Shown: positions 1 through 8,685 of the stretch, in pieces
How the letters are laid out: each line of letters begins with the position of its first letter
How positions within the stretch are numbered: position 1 is the stretch's first letter
Assembly (NCBI RefSeq): GCF_900129235.1
Contig: NZ_FQUV01000012.1
Coordinates: 1 to 61,312, forward strand
Source of the DNA: Litoreibacter ascidiaceicola
GTDB taxonomy: Bacteria; Pseudomonadota; Alphaproteobacteria; Rhodobacterales; Rhodobacteraceae
Length of the DNA: 61,312 bases
Reading direction: 5' to 3'
Position numbers and translations under genes: made by a program
The notes under the pieces: generated by a model
Told to the model about the DNA's origin: nothing
Seen by the model: only the letters and a program-made list of their open reading frames with translations
The model's database searches: none

Positions 1-427
<427 letters not shown>

Positions 428-523
428 GCCGCTGTGCGCCGCGATGTTTCCTCCGGCTCCGCAATATTCTGGCCAAAGCCCTTGCCACCGCTTGGAATTT
501 GGCTATGACATGACGCCATTAGT

Positions 524-600
524 CGGGCTATGGCGCAGCCTGGTAGCGCGTCCGTCTGGGGGACGGAAGGTCGCAGGTTCGAGTCCTGCTAGCCCGACCA
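524..600 (+). tRNA. tRNA-Pro (anticodon GGG)
   Basis: A complete 77-nt cloverleaf is visible. The acceptor stem is CGGGCTA/TAGCCCG, with discriminator A and an encoded CCA. The D arm is GCGC...GCGC with an AGCCTGGTA loop. The anticodon stem is TCCGT/ACGGA around the loop CTGGGGG (anticodon GGG at 34-36), and the T arm is GCAGG-TTCGAGT-CCTGC. It decodes CCC/CCU proline codons. It stands alone upstream of dcd and is followed by a terminator hairpin. Confidence 0.97.
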
Positions 601-606
601 ATAACA

Positions 607-637
607 AAACGCCCGTGTGCTCAAGCGCCGGGCGTTT
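607..637 (+). terminator. Terminator-like hairpin after tRNA-Pro
   Basis: A perfect 9-bp inverted repeat, AAACGCCCG (607-615) and CGGGCGTTT (629-637), lies directly downstream of the tRNA. The 3' arm ends in TTT. It probably ends the tRNA transcript and separates it from dcd, whose start is 22 bp further on. Confidence 0.7.
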
Positions 638-658
638 CGTGTATCCAGGGGGAAGATA

Positions 659-1750
659 GTGGCTGATTTCAATCGTGGCGTACTCGCCGATCACCAAATG
701 CAAGCGATGGTCAATTCCGGTGCGATTACAGCCGAGGAGCCGATCAGCGACGGCCAGATCCAGCCCGCATCCCTTGATTTGCGTCTTGGCACCCATGCCT
801 ACCGCGTCCGCGCCTCTTTCCTGACGGGCCGTGACCATCCGGTGGAGCGTCGCCTGCAAGATTTCACCATGCACAAGATCGACCTGACCAACGGGGCCGT
901 ATTGGAAAAGGGCTGCGTCTATGTCGTCCCGCTGCTCGAGCACTTGGCTCTGGCCGAGGATATGTCCGCCGCCGCTTCCGCCAAGTCCTCCATCGGGCGT
1001 CTTGATCTGCTGACCCGCGTGATCACCGATTATGGCGTGGAATTCGACCGCGTCCCTGCGGGCTATGTCGGGCCGCTCTATGCGGAAATCTGTCCCCGTT
1101 CCTTCTCGGTCGTGGCGCGCACGGGCCAAATGCTCAACCAGATCATCTTTCGTGTCGGTAAAACCGTCATGGACGACGACGAGCTTCGCAAGTTGCACGC
1201 AACCTCCCCCATCGTCTCGGGCGAGGCGGTGATCTCCGACGGTCTGGGCTTCTCGGTCGATCTGAAGCCCGAACGCGGTGATCTGGTCGGCTACCGCGCC
1301 AAGCCGCATACAGGTGTGATCGACCTCGACAAGCTGGGCCACTATGATCCGTCGGACTATTGGGAGGAGTTGCGCACCAATGAGGGCCGCATCATCCTTG
1401 ACCCCGGCGCCTTCTATATCCTCGTCAGCCAGCAAAGCATTGTTATTCCACCGAATTGTGCCGCTGAAATGGCCCCCTACCTTGCAATGGTTGGCGAGTT
1501 TCGGGTGCATTACGCAGGCTTCTTCGACCCCGGTTTCGGCTATTCAGCCGCAGGCGGCACAGGCTCGCGCGGGGTGCTGGAAGTGCGCTGCCATGAGGCG
1601 CCATTTGTGCTGGAGCATGGCCAGACCGTGGGCCGTCTGGTTTACGAGCATATGTCCGAGGTGCCGACCCAGCTCTATGGCACTGACATCAAGTCGAATT
1701 ACCAAGGCCAAGGACTCAAGCTGTCGAAGCACTTCAAGACGCCAGCATAA
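659..1750 (+). CDS. dcd: 2'-deoxycytidine 5'-triphosphate deaminase
   Basis: This is a 363-residue member of the long, two-domain alphaproteobacterial dCTP deaminase family. It converts dCTP to dUTP, supplying precursor for dTTP synthesis in the cytosol. Family features include DGQIQPASLDLRLG near the N-terminus, SAAASAKSSIGRLDLLTRV in the middle, and a second trimer-fold copy ending with KLSKHFKTPA. I chose the GTG at 659 because GGGGGAAG sits just upstream and homologs start at ADFNRGVL; a longer TTG-initiated frame from 617 would run through the terminator hairpin. No operon partner is evident: tRNA-Pro is upstream and a convergent VOC gene downstream. Confidence 0.93.
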   Translation: MADFNRGVLADHQMQAMVNSGAITAEEPISDGQIQPASLDLRLGTHAYRVRASFLTGRDHPVERRLQDFTMHKIDLTNGAVLEKGCVYVVPLLEHLALAEDMSAAASAKSSIGRLDLLTRVITDYGVEFDRVPAGYVGPLYAEICPRSFSVVARTGQMLNQIIFRVGKTVMDDDELRKLHATSPIVSGEAVISDGLGFSVDLKPERGDLVGYRAKPHTGVIDLDKLGHYDPSDYWEELRTNEGRIILDPGAFYILVSQQSIVIPPNCAAEMAPYLAMVGEFRVHYAGFFDPGFGYSAAGGTGSRGVLEVRCHEAPFVLEHGQTVGRLVYEHMSEVPTQLYGTDIKSNYQGQGLKLSKHFKTPA

Positions 1751-1755
1751 CGCAA

Positions 1756-1783
1756 CACGGGCAGCCCGTTAGAGCCGCCCGTG
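1756..1783. terminator. Possible hairpin between convergent dcd and VOC genes
   Basis: CACGGGC (1756-1762) and GCCCGTG (1777-1783) form a 7-bp stem with a 14-nt loop in the short convergent intergenic gap. There is no clear T-run, so it is a weak terminator candidate. Confidence 0.35.
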
Positions 1784-1819
1784 GAAATAAATCGGTGTCA
1801 GACTAGGGCCAAGAAAACC

Positions 1820-2200
1820 CTATTTCATCGAGTTGAAGCCAACCATGTTGCCCTCGGTGTCTTGGCACAGGGAAATCCAGCCGAACTCTCCGATGGAAAA
1901 CTTCGGCCGAATGACGACCCCTCCGGCCTCGCCCACGCGCGCTTCTTGCACCGCCGTGTCCTCCACCATGAAATAGACGATCGTGCCTCCGACACCCGGC
2001 GAGGCGTATTCGGCCTTGGTCAAAGCGCCACCGGCCCCGTAAGCCCCCATATCGGCGGGAAAGCTCATCATCTGTGACTGGCCTGTGGGATCATCCATTT
2101 TCTCAAGCGTCTGGCCTAATACGGTTTCGTAAAAGGCCACGGCACGGTCCAAGTCGTCCACGTAGATATCAAACCATCCGACTGCGTTCATTTTAGACAT
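1820..2200 (-). CDS. VOC-family (glyoxalase/bleomycin-resistance fold) protein
   Basis: This 126-residue cytosolic protein has the paired beta-alpha-beta-beta-beta modules of the vicinal oxygen chelate superfamily. It begins NAVGWFDIYVDDLDRAVAFY, has GGTIVYFMVED in the middle, and ends with the typical SLCQDTEGNMVGF strand. Substrate cannot be inferred: members include lyases, dioxygenases and drug-binding proteins. The ATG at 2200 is preferred because GGAG lies 6-9 nt upstream; a 140-residue reading from 2242 is also possible. It lies 68 bp downstream of the AraC-family gene on the same strand, so the two may be cotranscribed. Confidence 0.88.
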   Translation of the reverse strand: MSKMNAVGWFDIYVDDLDRAVAFYETVLGQTLEKMDDPTGQSQMMSFPADMGAYGAGGALTKAEYASPGVGGTIVYFMVEDTAVQEARVGEAGGVVIRPKFSIGEFGWISLCQDTEGNMVGFNSMK

Positions 2201-2268
2201 CTTCAACTCCATTATTTGTTGATCATGTTCCTGATCTAACAAAGCCGGGTTGCCACGTATTGTAGATA

Positions 2269-3009
2269 TCAGACATCAAACTTCCGGGAGTACTTTCCCG
2301 GCGTGTAGCCTGTAGCCTTCCGAAATGAATGGATAAAATGCGACTGATCCGCATAGGACCACGTGTCCTTGCCGTTCAATGCCTGCTGTAATCGCAGAAT
2401 CTTGAGGAAGTCATGCGGGGCAAATCCGGTGGTCCGTTTCAGGGTGCGCTGTAACTGTCGCGTCGACAGATCTGAAAGCTCAGCCATATCGGCTACCGTG
2501 TGAATGTCGTCGAGATGCTGGAATATCTTCTCGGTAACGGGGTTTGGCGCGACCAGCTTGGCGTCAATCAAAGCCTCGACAAGCTGCGACAGGATCGCTT
2601 GCTGGTCGACAAATCCTCGCCCCGACAGGTCACGGTTAATGTCGAGCAAAGGCAATTCCCCCGCATAGGGCGCGTCCACCATTCCGTGAGAAACCTGCGT
2701 CTCGTCGCCCTGCCACACACCCGGCAGGAAGCGGATGTTTACGAAGTGGAAGCTTTTGCCCAAGTTGAATTCCTCGGACACGGCGCGCAGCTTCGATACC
2801 CCCGCGACTTTTCGATCTAGCTGGTCGAAAACGATATAGGCACAGGCATCGGGCAACGCATGAAAGCGGTAGTCTTCAGGCAGCGTGCCATCCGTCTTAA
2901 GCTCTAGAAAACGGTGAACAATACCGCGCAAGTGACCTGGCGGCTCCGCTTCGACAAATTGCACCTCCGGCACAGCCTTGTCTTTGCCGTTTCCCTTGGG
3001 ATCGTACAC
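2269..3009 (-). CDS. AraC-family transcriptional regulator
   Basis: A 246-residue protein whose C-terminal third (about 165-243) has the double helix-turn-helix of AraC/XylS regulators: LSTRQLQRTLKRTTGFAPHD, then YADQSHFIHSFRKATGYTPG. The N-terminal ~150 residues are a sensor domain (EAEPPGHLRGIVHRFLELKT...) whose ligand I cannot tell. The start is uncertain. GTG at 3009 is the only good in-frame initiator near the expected N-terminus, and I see no strong ribosome binding site. The gene begins 9 bp after a small unknown gene and precedes the VOC gene, its most likely target or partner. Confidence 0.87.
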   Translation of the reverse strand: MYDPKGNGKDKAVPEVQFVEAEPPGHLRGIVHRFLELKTDGTLPEDYRFHALPDACAYIVFDQLDRKVAGVSKLRAVSEEFNLGKSFHFVNIRFLPGVWQGDETQVSHGMVDAPYAGELPLLDINRDLSGRGFVDQQAILSQLVEALIDAKLVAPNPVTEKIFQHLDDIHTVADMAELSDLSTRQLQRTLKRTTGFAPHDFLKILRLQQALNGKDTWSYADQSHFIHSFRKATGYTPGKYSRKFDV

Positions 3010-3018
3010 GAGGTTGGT

Positions 3019-3219
3019 CTAAAACCGCCCGATCCGGCGGCTCATGCGCACCGCTTTTTTGGCACGTTTGGTTTGCTGTCCGGCCGCTCGCCGCTGCTCA
3101 GGCGTTAAATCCTTGCCGCCCTGCCCGCGTTTGGCAGCGACGTCGATGCCCTTGTTGATCCCCATATTGACCATGCGGCGCATGACCATCCGGATCACCA
3201 TGTTTATTATCTGGTTCAT
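3019..3219 (-). CDS. Small basic protein of unknown function
   Basis: A 66-residue very basic protein. The N-terminal half is Met/Ile-rich and could be an amphipathic or membrane-associated helix (MNQIINMVIRMVMRRMVNMG). The C-terminal half is rich in Lys, Arg and Gln (LTPEQRRAAGQQTKRAKKAV). A good ribosome binding site (AGGAGAGG) precedes ATG 3219. It lies 35 bp downstream of scpB in the same direction, so it is probably read through from the nagZ-scpAB operon. Function unknown. Confidence 0.65.
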   Translation of the reverse strand: MNQIINMVIRMVMRRMVNMGINKGIDVAAKRGQGGKDLTPEQRRAAGQQTKRAKKAVRMSRRIGRF

Positions 3220-3254
3220 CTCGCCTCTCCTGCGTTGCCCCTTTTAAATAGGGC

Positions 3255-3902
3255 TTAATCCTCGAAAAGCTCGTTCTGGCCTTCCGGGCTTTCATCTTCG
3301 TCGTCCTCGTCATCGCTGCCCACCGCGGCACCGGGCAAGGGTCGGTTGTCCAGCAATCCGGCAGAGCGCAGCTCTTTCAGCCCCGGCAGATCGCGGGCAT
3401 TTTCCAGACCAAAGTGATCAAGAAAGCCTTGAGTCACCACGAAGGTTACGGGCCGCCCCGGTGTCATGCGACGACGCCCGAACCGGATCCACTCCATCTC
3501 GATCAGCTGGTCCACAGTGCCACGCGACACCGACACACCGCGAATTTCTTCGATTTCGGCGCGGGTGACGGGCTGGTGGTAGGCCACAATCGCCAAGGTC
3601 TCGATTGCCGCGCGCGACAGTTTACGTGTCTCAACGGTCTCTTTTTGCATCAAGAAGCCCAGATCACCCGCCGTACGTATCGCCCAAGCGTCTCCAACGC
3701 GCACCAGATGCACGCCACGCCCCTCGTAACGCTTCTTGAGGTAGACCAGTGCTTCCGCAGGGTCCGCCCCATGCGGCATACGGTCGGACAGTTCCCTGAT
3801 CGTCACAGGCTCGACCGAGGCAAACAAAATCGCCTCCACCATCCGCTCCTGTTCGCCCATGGGCGGGGCTTCGAACAGGGATTCTTCTTGTTCTTCAGAC
3901 AT
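3255..3902 (-). CDS. scpB: Segregation and condensation protein B
   Basis: A 215-residue ScpB, the winged-helix dimer that binds the ScpA kleisin in the SMC-ScpAB condensin. That complex compacts and segregates the chromosome. The region MVEAILFASVEPVTIRELSD and the second winged helix (KLSRAAIETLAIVAYHQPVTRAEIEEIRGVS...GRPVTFVVTQGFLDHFGL) are characteristic. The C-terminus is a long acidic tail (GSDDEDDEDESPEGQNELFED), usual in this order. The ATG directly follows the scpA stop with no intervening bases, a sign of translational coupling. Confidence 0.95.
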   Translation of the reverse strand: MSEEQEESLFEAPPMGEQERMVEAILFASVEPVTIRELSDRMPHGADPAEALVYLKKRYEGRGVHLVRVGDAWAIRTAGDLGFLMQKETVETRKLSRAAIETLAIVAYHQPVTRAEIEEIRGVSVSRGTVDQLIEMEWIRFGRRRMTPGRPVTFVVTQGFLDHFGLENARDLPGLKELRSAGLLDNRPLPGAAVGSDDEDDEDESPEGQNELFED

Positions 3903-4697
3903 CTAACTGCCCTTCTTGCGAATTTGTATGGGGGCGAAGGCGTCGCCCTGCCTCAGTTCAAGTTGCCCTTGCTTGACCATCTCAAGCGAGGCCGCAAAGG
4001 TCGCAGCCGTCGCGGAACGGCGCTTCACCGGGTCCGTTTCCCAGCCGTCCGGCAGCCAAGAATTCAGGTCGGACCAGTCGCCTGCATAGCCGATCAGGCT
4101 GCGCATCCTCTCCAGCGCCTGCTCCATCGTATAGACTTTTTCGCGGTCCATCACGAAGGGGCGGAACTCGTCCTTGGTTTTGATCCGCGCGTAGCCTTGC
4201 ATCAGATCCAGCAGCGTCGCCGTATAGGTCACCTTGCGCACCCGCGTGACGTCTTCTGGCAGGCCACGGGCAAAAAAGTCGCGCCCCAACTGGTCGCGCG
4301 CCATCAGCTTGGCCGACGCCTCGCGCATCGCGCTCAACCGCTCCAGCTGGAAAGCCAGATGTGCGGCGAGTTCTTCCCCCGACGGGCCTTCTTCTGACGG
4401 ATCAGGGGGCAACAACAGGCGGGATTTCAGGAAAGCCAGCCATGCCGCCATCACCAGATAATCCGCAGCAAGTTCCAGCCGCAACGCCTTGGCGCGTTCG
4501 ATAAAGACCAGATATTGCTCGGCCAATTGCAGGATCGAGACTTTGCGCAGATCGACCTTCTGCGTCCGCGACAGGGTCAATAGCAGGTCCAGCGGGCCTT
4601 CAAACCCGTCCACATCGACGATCAACGCCTCGGCGGCCAAGCGCGCTTCGACAGTGCCCTCGTCCCACTCTATTCCGGTCTGGTCCTGCTCGCTCAT
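3903..4697 (-). CDS. scpA: Segregation and condensation protein A (kleisin)
   Basis: A 264-residue ScpA, the kleisin subunit that bridges SMC heads and recruits ScpB. The N-terminal DVDGFEGPLDLLLTLSRTQKVDLRKVSILQLAEQYL is the SMC-binding helical domain, and KSRLLLPPDP follows as in the family. The gene begins three bases after the nagZ stop and abuts scpB, so nagZ-scpA-scpB form a tight operon. Confidence 0.95.
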   Translation of the reverse strand: MSEQDQTGIEWDEGTVEARLAAEALIVDVDGFEGPLDLLLTLSRTQKVDLRKVSILQLAEQYLVFIERAKALRLELAADYLVMAAWLAFLKSRLLLPPDPSEEGPSGEELAAHLAFQLERLSAMREASAKLMARDQLGRDFFARGLPEDVTRVRKVTYTATLLDLMQGYARIKTKDEFRPFVMDREKVYTMEQALERMRSLIGYAGDWSDLNSWLPDGWETDPVKRRSATAATFAASLEMVKQGQLELRQGDAFAPIQIRKKGS

Positions 4698-4700
4698 GCG

Positions 4701-5693
4701 CTACCCTGCAACTAGGGTGCGAAACTCCGCTTCAAGCGCCGAAATGTCAATATCTGTTGGGGTTTTGCGATAGGCCAATGCGCGCTCTGCACGCGTGATC
4801 ATCGCCTCGGTCATCGGGCCACACACATCCGCGACAGCCTGCATTTCCGCCATCTTCCCGTTGCAATGCAGCGCAATATCGCAGCCCGCATCCAGCGAGG
4901 CCCGCGCCCGCTCCGCTACCGTCCCCGACAGGGCTTCCATGGAAATGTCATCCGTCATGATCAGATTGTCGAACCCGATATCGTCGCGGATCATCTTCAT
5001 CGCCTTGGGCGAGGTCGTCGCAGGCAAATCATCAACGCACGGAAAAACAATATGCGCCGTCATCCCCATCGCCATATGGGTCAGCCGCTTGAACGGCGCG
5101 AAGTCCAGCGCGTCCAGATCGTCGCGCGAAACATCGACCCGTGGCAAATCCTTATGCCCGTCAACCACCGCACGGCCATAGCCTGGGATATGTTTGAGCA
5201 CCGGAAGCACCCCGCCGTCCAGCAAGCCCTGCTCTGCCGCCAGACACATCTCAACAACGGTATCCACGTCCGAGCCATAGCACCGGTTGCGCAGCACAGG
5301 GTGGCTTTCGGGCCAGATCACATCTGCCAACGGCGCACAGTTCACGTCGATCCCGACCTCGAACAGCTCCTCGGCAATCATCCGGTTGCGCAGATACATT
5401 GCGCGCGCGGCGTTCGGTCCGGCCATGTCCATCTGGTCCAAGGCCGGCGGATATTCCCGCCATTCCGGCGCCCGCATCCGCTGCACGCGCCCGCCCTCCT
5501 GGTCAATCAGGATCGGAGCATTCCAGCCCACAGCATCCCGCAAATCCGACGTCAGCGCCGATAATTGGTCGCGATTTTCCACATTTCGGGCAAAAAGGAT
5601 AAACCCCCAAGGGTTTGAGCTTGCAAAAAAGCGACGTTCCGCTTCCAAGAGCTTCACCCCCTCGCAGCCAAAAATGTATGCGCCTGAGTGCAT
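4701..5693 (-). CDS. nagZ: Beta-N-acetylhexosaminidase (glycoside hydrolase family 3)
   Basis: A 330-residue NagZ that removes N-acetylglucosamine from anhydro-muropeptides during cytosolic peptidoglycan recycling. Visible family motifs are GWNAPILIDQEGGRVQRM (substrate loop), KHIPGYGRAVVDGHKDLP (the mobile catalytic loop with the D-x-H dyad) and MTDDISMEAL carrying the nucleophilic Asp. There is no signal peptide, as expected for a cytoplasmic enzyme. It is 61 bp downstream of the SPOR gene and three bases upstream of scpA, consistent with one long minus-strand operon. Confidence 0.94.
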   Translation of the reverse strand: MHSGAYIFGCEGVKLLEAERRFFASSNPWGFILFARNVENRDQLSALTSDLRDAVGWNAPILIDQEGGRVQRMRAPEWREYPPALDQMDMAGPNAARAMYLRNRMIAEELFEVGIDVNCAPLADVIWPESHPVLRNRCYGSDVDTVVEMCLAAEQGLLDGGVLPVLKHIPGYGRAVVDGHKDLPRVDVSRDDLDALDFAPFKRLTHMAMGMTAHIVFPCVDDLPATTSPKAMKMIRDDIGFDNLIMTDDISMEALSGTVAERARASLDAGCDIALHCNGKMAEMQAVADVCGPMTEAMITRAERALAYRKTPTDIDISALEAEFRTLVAG

Positions 5694-5754
5694 TACTTGA
5701 ACCTCTTAAGCTAGACTCGCTCCGTGCACTTGCACAAACCGAACAAAGGGCCGT

Positions 5755-6717
5755 TTAACGGGCCAGTACGGGGATACATGCGGCTTTTCCGGCCACAAGG
5801 ACCGCACAAAAGCGACGCGAGGCGTTCAGATCGTCGAAACCGACTGCGCGAAGGCGGTAGAATTTCCGCCCGCCAGAGGTCGCTTCCTGAATGACCCGCG
5901 ACTTGCCGTCGATATAATCCTCAAACCGCGCGGCGATTTTATCCCATTCGGCTCGTGCGGTTTCCGCGTCGTCAAACGCGCCCAGCTGCACAAGTCGTGT
6001 TCCCGTTGCGATGCTCGCCGGATCGACGTCTTGCGTCGCACCGCCCCCCACTGCCGATACAGCGGATGCGACAGCAGCCTGCGCTTGCAAGGCTGCCAGA
6101 TCGACTTTCGGCTTTCGGGCTGGCACGGGAGAGCGGCTCACACCCGGAACTTTTGGATCAAGAATGGGGCGCGCAAGGTTCAGCGCGGCCTGTTCTTCGG
6201 CAGGGGCTGTATTTTCCAGCGGCTCGACGCCGTCGGCCAATCTGTCCGCCAGCGCCAAAGCGGAGGCCACATCATCATCATCGTCGCGCAGCTCGCCGTT
6301 CAATGACACCATGGTGCCTACGGCTTCTTCCACGACGCCTTCGGCTTCGACTTCAATTTCGTTCGGTGAGGCAACAATCGCGTCTTCCTGTGTCAAATCA
6401 ATCGGCTCTGGCGCAAGGATCACTTGCGGTGTCGGCCCTTCGGCCTCGCCTTCGGATTGCACAGAATTTACAGCCAAACCAGTATGTTGCGCCAATTGAC
6501 CACCGGGGTCAGCGGGCTGCACACGGGCCGGTCCTTCCAGCGCTCGGATCACAGGCACATCGGTGACGTCGCGCACGGTCAGTTGATAGCCCCAAACGGC
6601 CAACCCAAGCACCAACACCACGGAGCTGCCAGCGCCCACAAGGTTCATCATACGCGAAAAGCCCCCTTGTTGCGGGGTCGCAGGCGCCTCAAACGCGCCG
6701 AATTCCAGATCTGCCAT
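5755..6717 (-). CDS. SPOR-domain membrane protein
   Basis: A 320-residue bitopic inner-membrane protein. It has a short cytoplasmic N-terminus, one membrane helix at about residues 25-47 (NLVGAGSSVVLVLGLAVWGY), a long acidic low-complexity periplasmic linker and a C-terminal SPOR domain (about 238-318, GTRLVQLGAFDDAETARAEW...). SPOR domains bind denuded septal glycan, so this protein probably acts at the division site. It sits between argS and nagZ; the nagZ neighbour handles peptidoglycan turnover products. The individual role is unknown. Confidence 0.9.
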   Translation of the reverse strand: MADLEFGAFEAPATPQQGGFSRMMNLVGAGSSVVLVLGLAVWGYQLTVRDVTDVPVIRALEGPARVQPADPGGQLAQHTGLAVNSVQSEGEAEGPTPQVILAPEPIDLTQEDAIVASPNEIEVEAEGVVEEAVGTMVSLNGELRDDDDDVASALALADRLADGVEPLENTAPAEEQAALNLARPILDPKVPGVSRSPVPARKPKVDLAALQAQAAVASAVSAVGGGATQDVDPASIATGTRLVQLGAFDDAETARAEWDKIAARFEDYIDGKSRVIQEATSGGRKFYRLRAVGFDDLNASRRFCAVLVAGKAACIPVLAR

Positions 6718-6804
6718 ACTCGCCTCTCCGCCCCCGAATTGGTTTCGGGTGGTCTGTCTTTAAGCCTGCTCGTGGCTCCTGGACCGGGCGCGGATCATTA
6801 GACG

Positions 6805-8550
6805 TCAGCGCATCTCTTCGGCAGGAGCCACACCTAGAATACCAAGACCTGCGGAAATAACAATCGCCGTGGCACGTGCGAGGGCGATTTTTGGCAAACT
6901 CGCGCTTTCACTGTCCTGCAAAAAGCGCAGTTCCGGTACATCGTTGCCCCGGTTCCACAGCGCATGCAGCTCTCCGGCCAGCTCATAGAGGTAGAACGCG
7001 ATGCGATGCGGCTCGTTCGTGCGGGCCGCAATCTCCACCAAGCGCGGCCATTCCGCCAGCTTCGTCGCCAGCTTCAGCTCCGCCTCATGGGTGTTGCCCG
7101 ACAGGTCCACCTTGGCCAGCACCGCATCAGAGGTATTCCAACCTTCAGCCTGCGCCTTGCGCAGCACCGAACACACCCGCGCATGGGCGTACTGCACATA
7201 AAAAACAGGGTTATCCTTGGATTGCTCCAGCACTTTGGCAAAGTCGAAATCCAGCGGCGCGTCCTGCTTGCGGGTCAACATCACGAAGCGCGTCACATCC
7301 GCACCGACCAGATCGACCACATCGCGCAAGGTCACAAAGGTCCCTGCCCGCTTCGACATCTTGAACGGCTCGCCGTTTTTGAACAGTCGCACCAGCTGCG
7401 TCAGCTTGATATCAAGCGGCACGCGGCCATCCGACAGCGCCGAGACCGCCGCTTTCATCCGCTTCACATAGCCGCCATGATCCGCGCCGAACACGTCGAT
7501 CAGCTCGTCAAACCCGCGCTGCACCTTGTCGTAGTGATAGGCGATATCCGGTGCGAAATAGGTCCATGCCCCGTCAGATTTCTGGATCGGGCGATCCACA
7601 TCATCCCCATGCGCGGTGGAGCGGAACAGTATCTGCTCGCGCGGCTCCCAATCTTCCGGCACCTTGCCCTTGGGCGGCTCCAGCGTGCCACGATAAATCA
7701 GGTCTTTGCCCTTAAGATCAGCAATTGCCGCCTCGATCTGGCCCGTGCCATAAAGCGATTTTTCCGAGTAAAACACGTCCATCTCGACGCCCAAAGACGC
7801 CAGATCAGCGCGGATCAGCTCCATCATCGCGTCCGTAGAAAATTCGCGCACGTCTTCCAGCCAGACATCTTCGCCCTTGCCCACAAACGCATCGCCAACC
7901 TTGGCTTTCAACGCCTCGCCCACTGCCACCAGATAGTCGCCGGGGTAAGTCCCATCCTCGAACGCCACGTCTTGGCCATGCGCTTCCAGATAGCGCAAAT
8001 AGACAGACCGCGCCAAAACGTCGACCTGCGCGCCGCCGTCATTGATGTAATATTCGCGGGTCACATCGTAGCCCGCGTAGTCCAGCAAGGACGCCAAGGC
8101 GTCTCCGAACACGGCACCACGGGTGTGGCCCACATGCAAAGGCCCCGTCGGGTTGGCAGAGACATATTCCACATTCACCTTCCGGCCCGCCCCCATGTCG
8201 GAGCGCCCGAAGGCCGTCCCGCTCTCGAGTGCGCCCTGAACCACACCGGCCCAAACGCCGGTCTCCAAGCGCAAGTTCAAGAACCCCGGCCCCGCCACTT
8301 CCGCCAAGGCCACACGGGCGTCAACCATCAACTTGCCCGCCAAAGCCTCTGCGATTTCGCGCGGGTTTTTCTTGGCGGGTTTCGCCAGCACCATCGCCGC
8401 GTTGGTCGCCATGTCGCCATGCGCCGCGTCACGCGGCGGCTCTACCGCCACATTGGCAAAGTCCAGCCCCTCGGGCAACACGCCCTCTGCCACCATCGCG
8501 TCAAGCGATGCAATCACAACAGCACGAATATCGGAAAACAGGTTCATCAT
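6805..8550 (-). CDS. argS: Arginyl-tRNA synthetase
   Basis: A 581-residue class Ia synthetase that charges tRNA-Arg. The class signatures are [20 protein letters not shown] (HIGH motif as HVGH) and [11 protein letters not shown] (KMSKS as KMSKR). The C-terminal anticodon-binding helical domain is complete, ending [13 protein letters not shown]. Two Met codons open the frame (8550 and 8547) after GAGGTGAG; either could be used. It is 87 bp upstream of the SPOR gene and separated from dgt by a 135-bp gap that holds a dispersed repeat. Confidence 0.96.
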   Translation of the reverse strand: MMNLFSDIRAVVIASLDAMVAEGVLPEGLDFANVAVEPPRDAAHGDMATNAAMVLAKPAKKNPREIAEALAGKLMVDARVALAEVAGPGFLNLRLETGVWAGVVQGALESGTAFGRSDMGAGRKVNVEYVSANPTGPLHVGHTRGAVFGDALASLLDYAGYDVTREYYINDGGAQVDVLARSVYLRYLEAHGQDVAFEDGTYPGDYLVAVGEALKAKVGDAFVGKGEDVWLEDVREFSTDAMMELIRADLASLGVEMDVFYSEKSLYGTGQIEAAIADLKGKDLIYRGTLEPPKGKVPEDWEPREQILFRSTAHGDDVDRPIQKSDGAWTYFAPDIAYHYDKVQRGFDELIDVFGADHGGYVKRMKAAVSALSDGRVPLDIKLTQLVRLFKNGEPFKMSKRAGTFVTLRDVVDLVGADVTRFVMLTRKQDAPLDFDFAKVLEQSKDNPVFYVQYAHARVCSVLRKAQAEGWNTSDAVLAKVDLSGNTHEAELKLATKLAEWPRLVEIAARTNEPHRIAFYLYELAGELHALWNRGNDVPELRFLQDSESASLPKIALARATAIVISAGLGILGVAPAEEMR

Positions 8551-8599
8551 CTCACCTCATCAGTCCCGCGCGGTTTACCATGCCCAGATGCACGGTCCA

Positions 8600-8655
8600 C
8601 CCCCCATCATTGCTTCAAAAATACCTCGGGGGTTTGGGGGCAGCGCCCCCATCAA
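8600..8655 (+). repeat. Dispersed two-hairpin element, copy 1
   Basis: The first stem is a C-run at 8600-8605 pairing with GGGGG at 8628-8632 across a 22-nt conserved linker (8606-8627, ATCATTGCTT...AATACCTC). The second stem is TGGGGGC-AGC-GCCCCCA (about 8635-8651). It lies between argS and dgt, beyond the 3' end of dgt, and reads antisense to both genes. Related copies are at about 26510 and 45601. Confidence 0.85.
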
Positions 8656-8685
8656 AACTTCAAGCGCGCGCAGCGCCCAGTTTGG

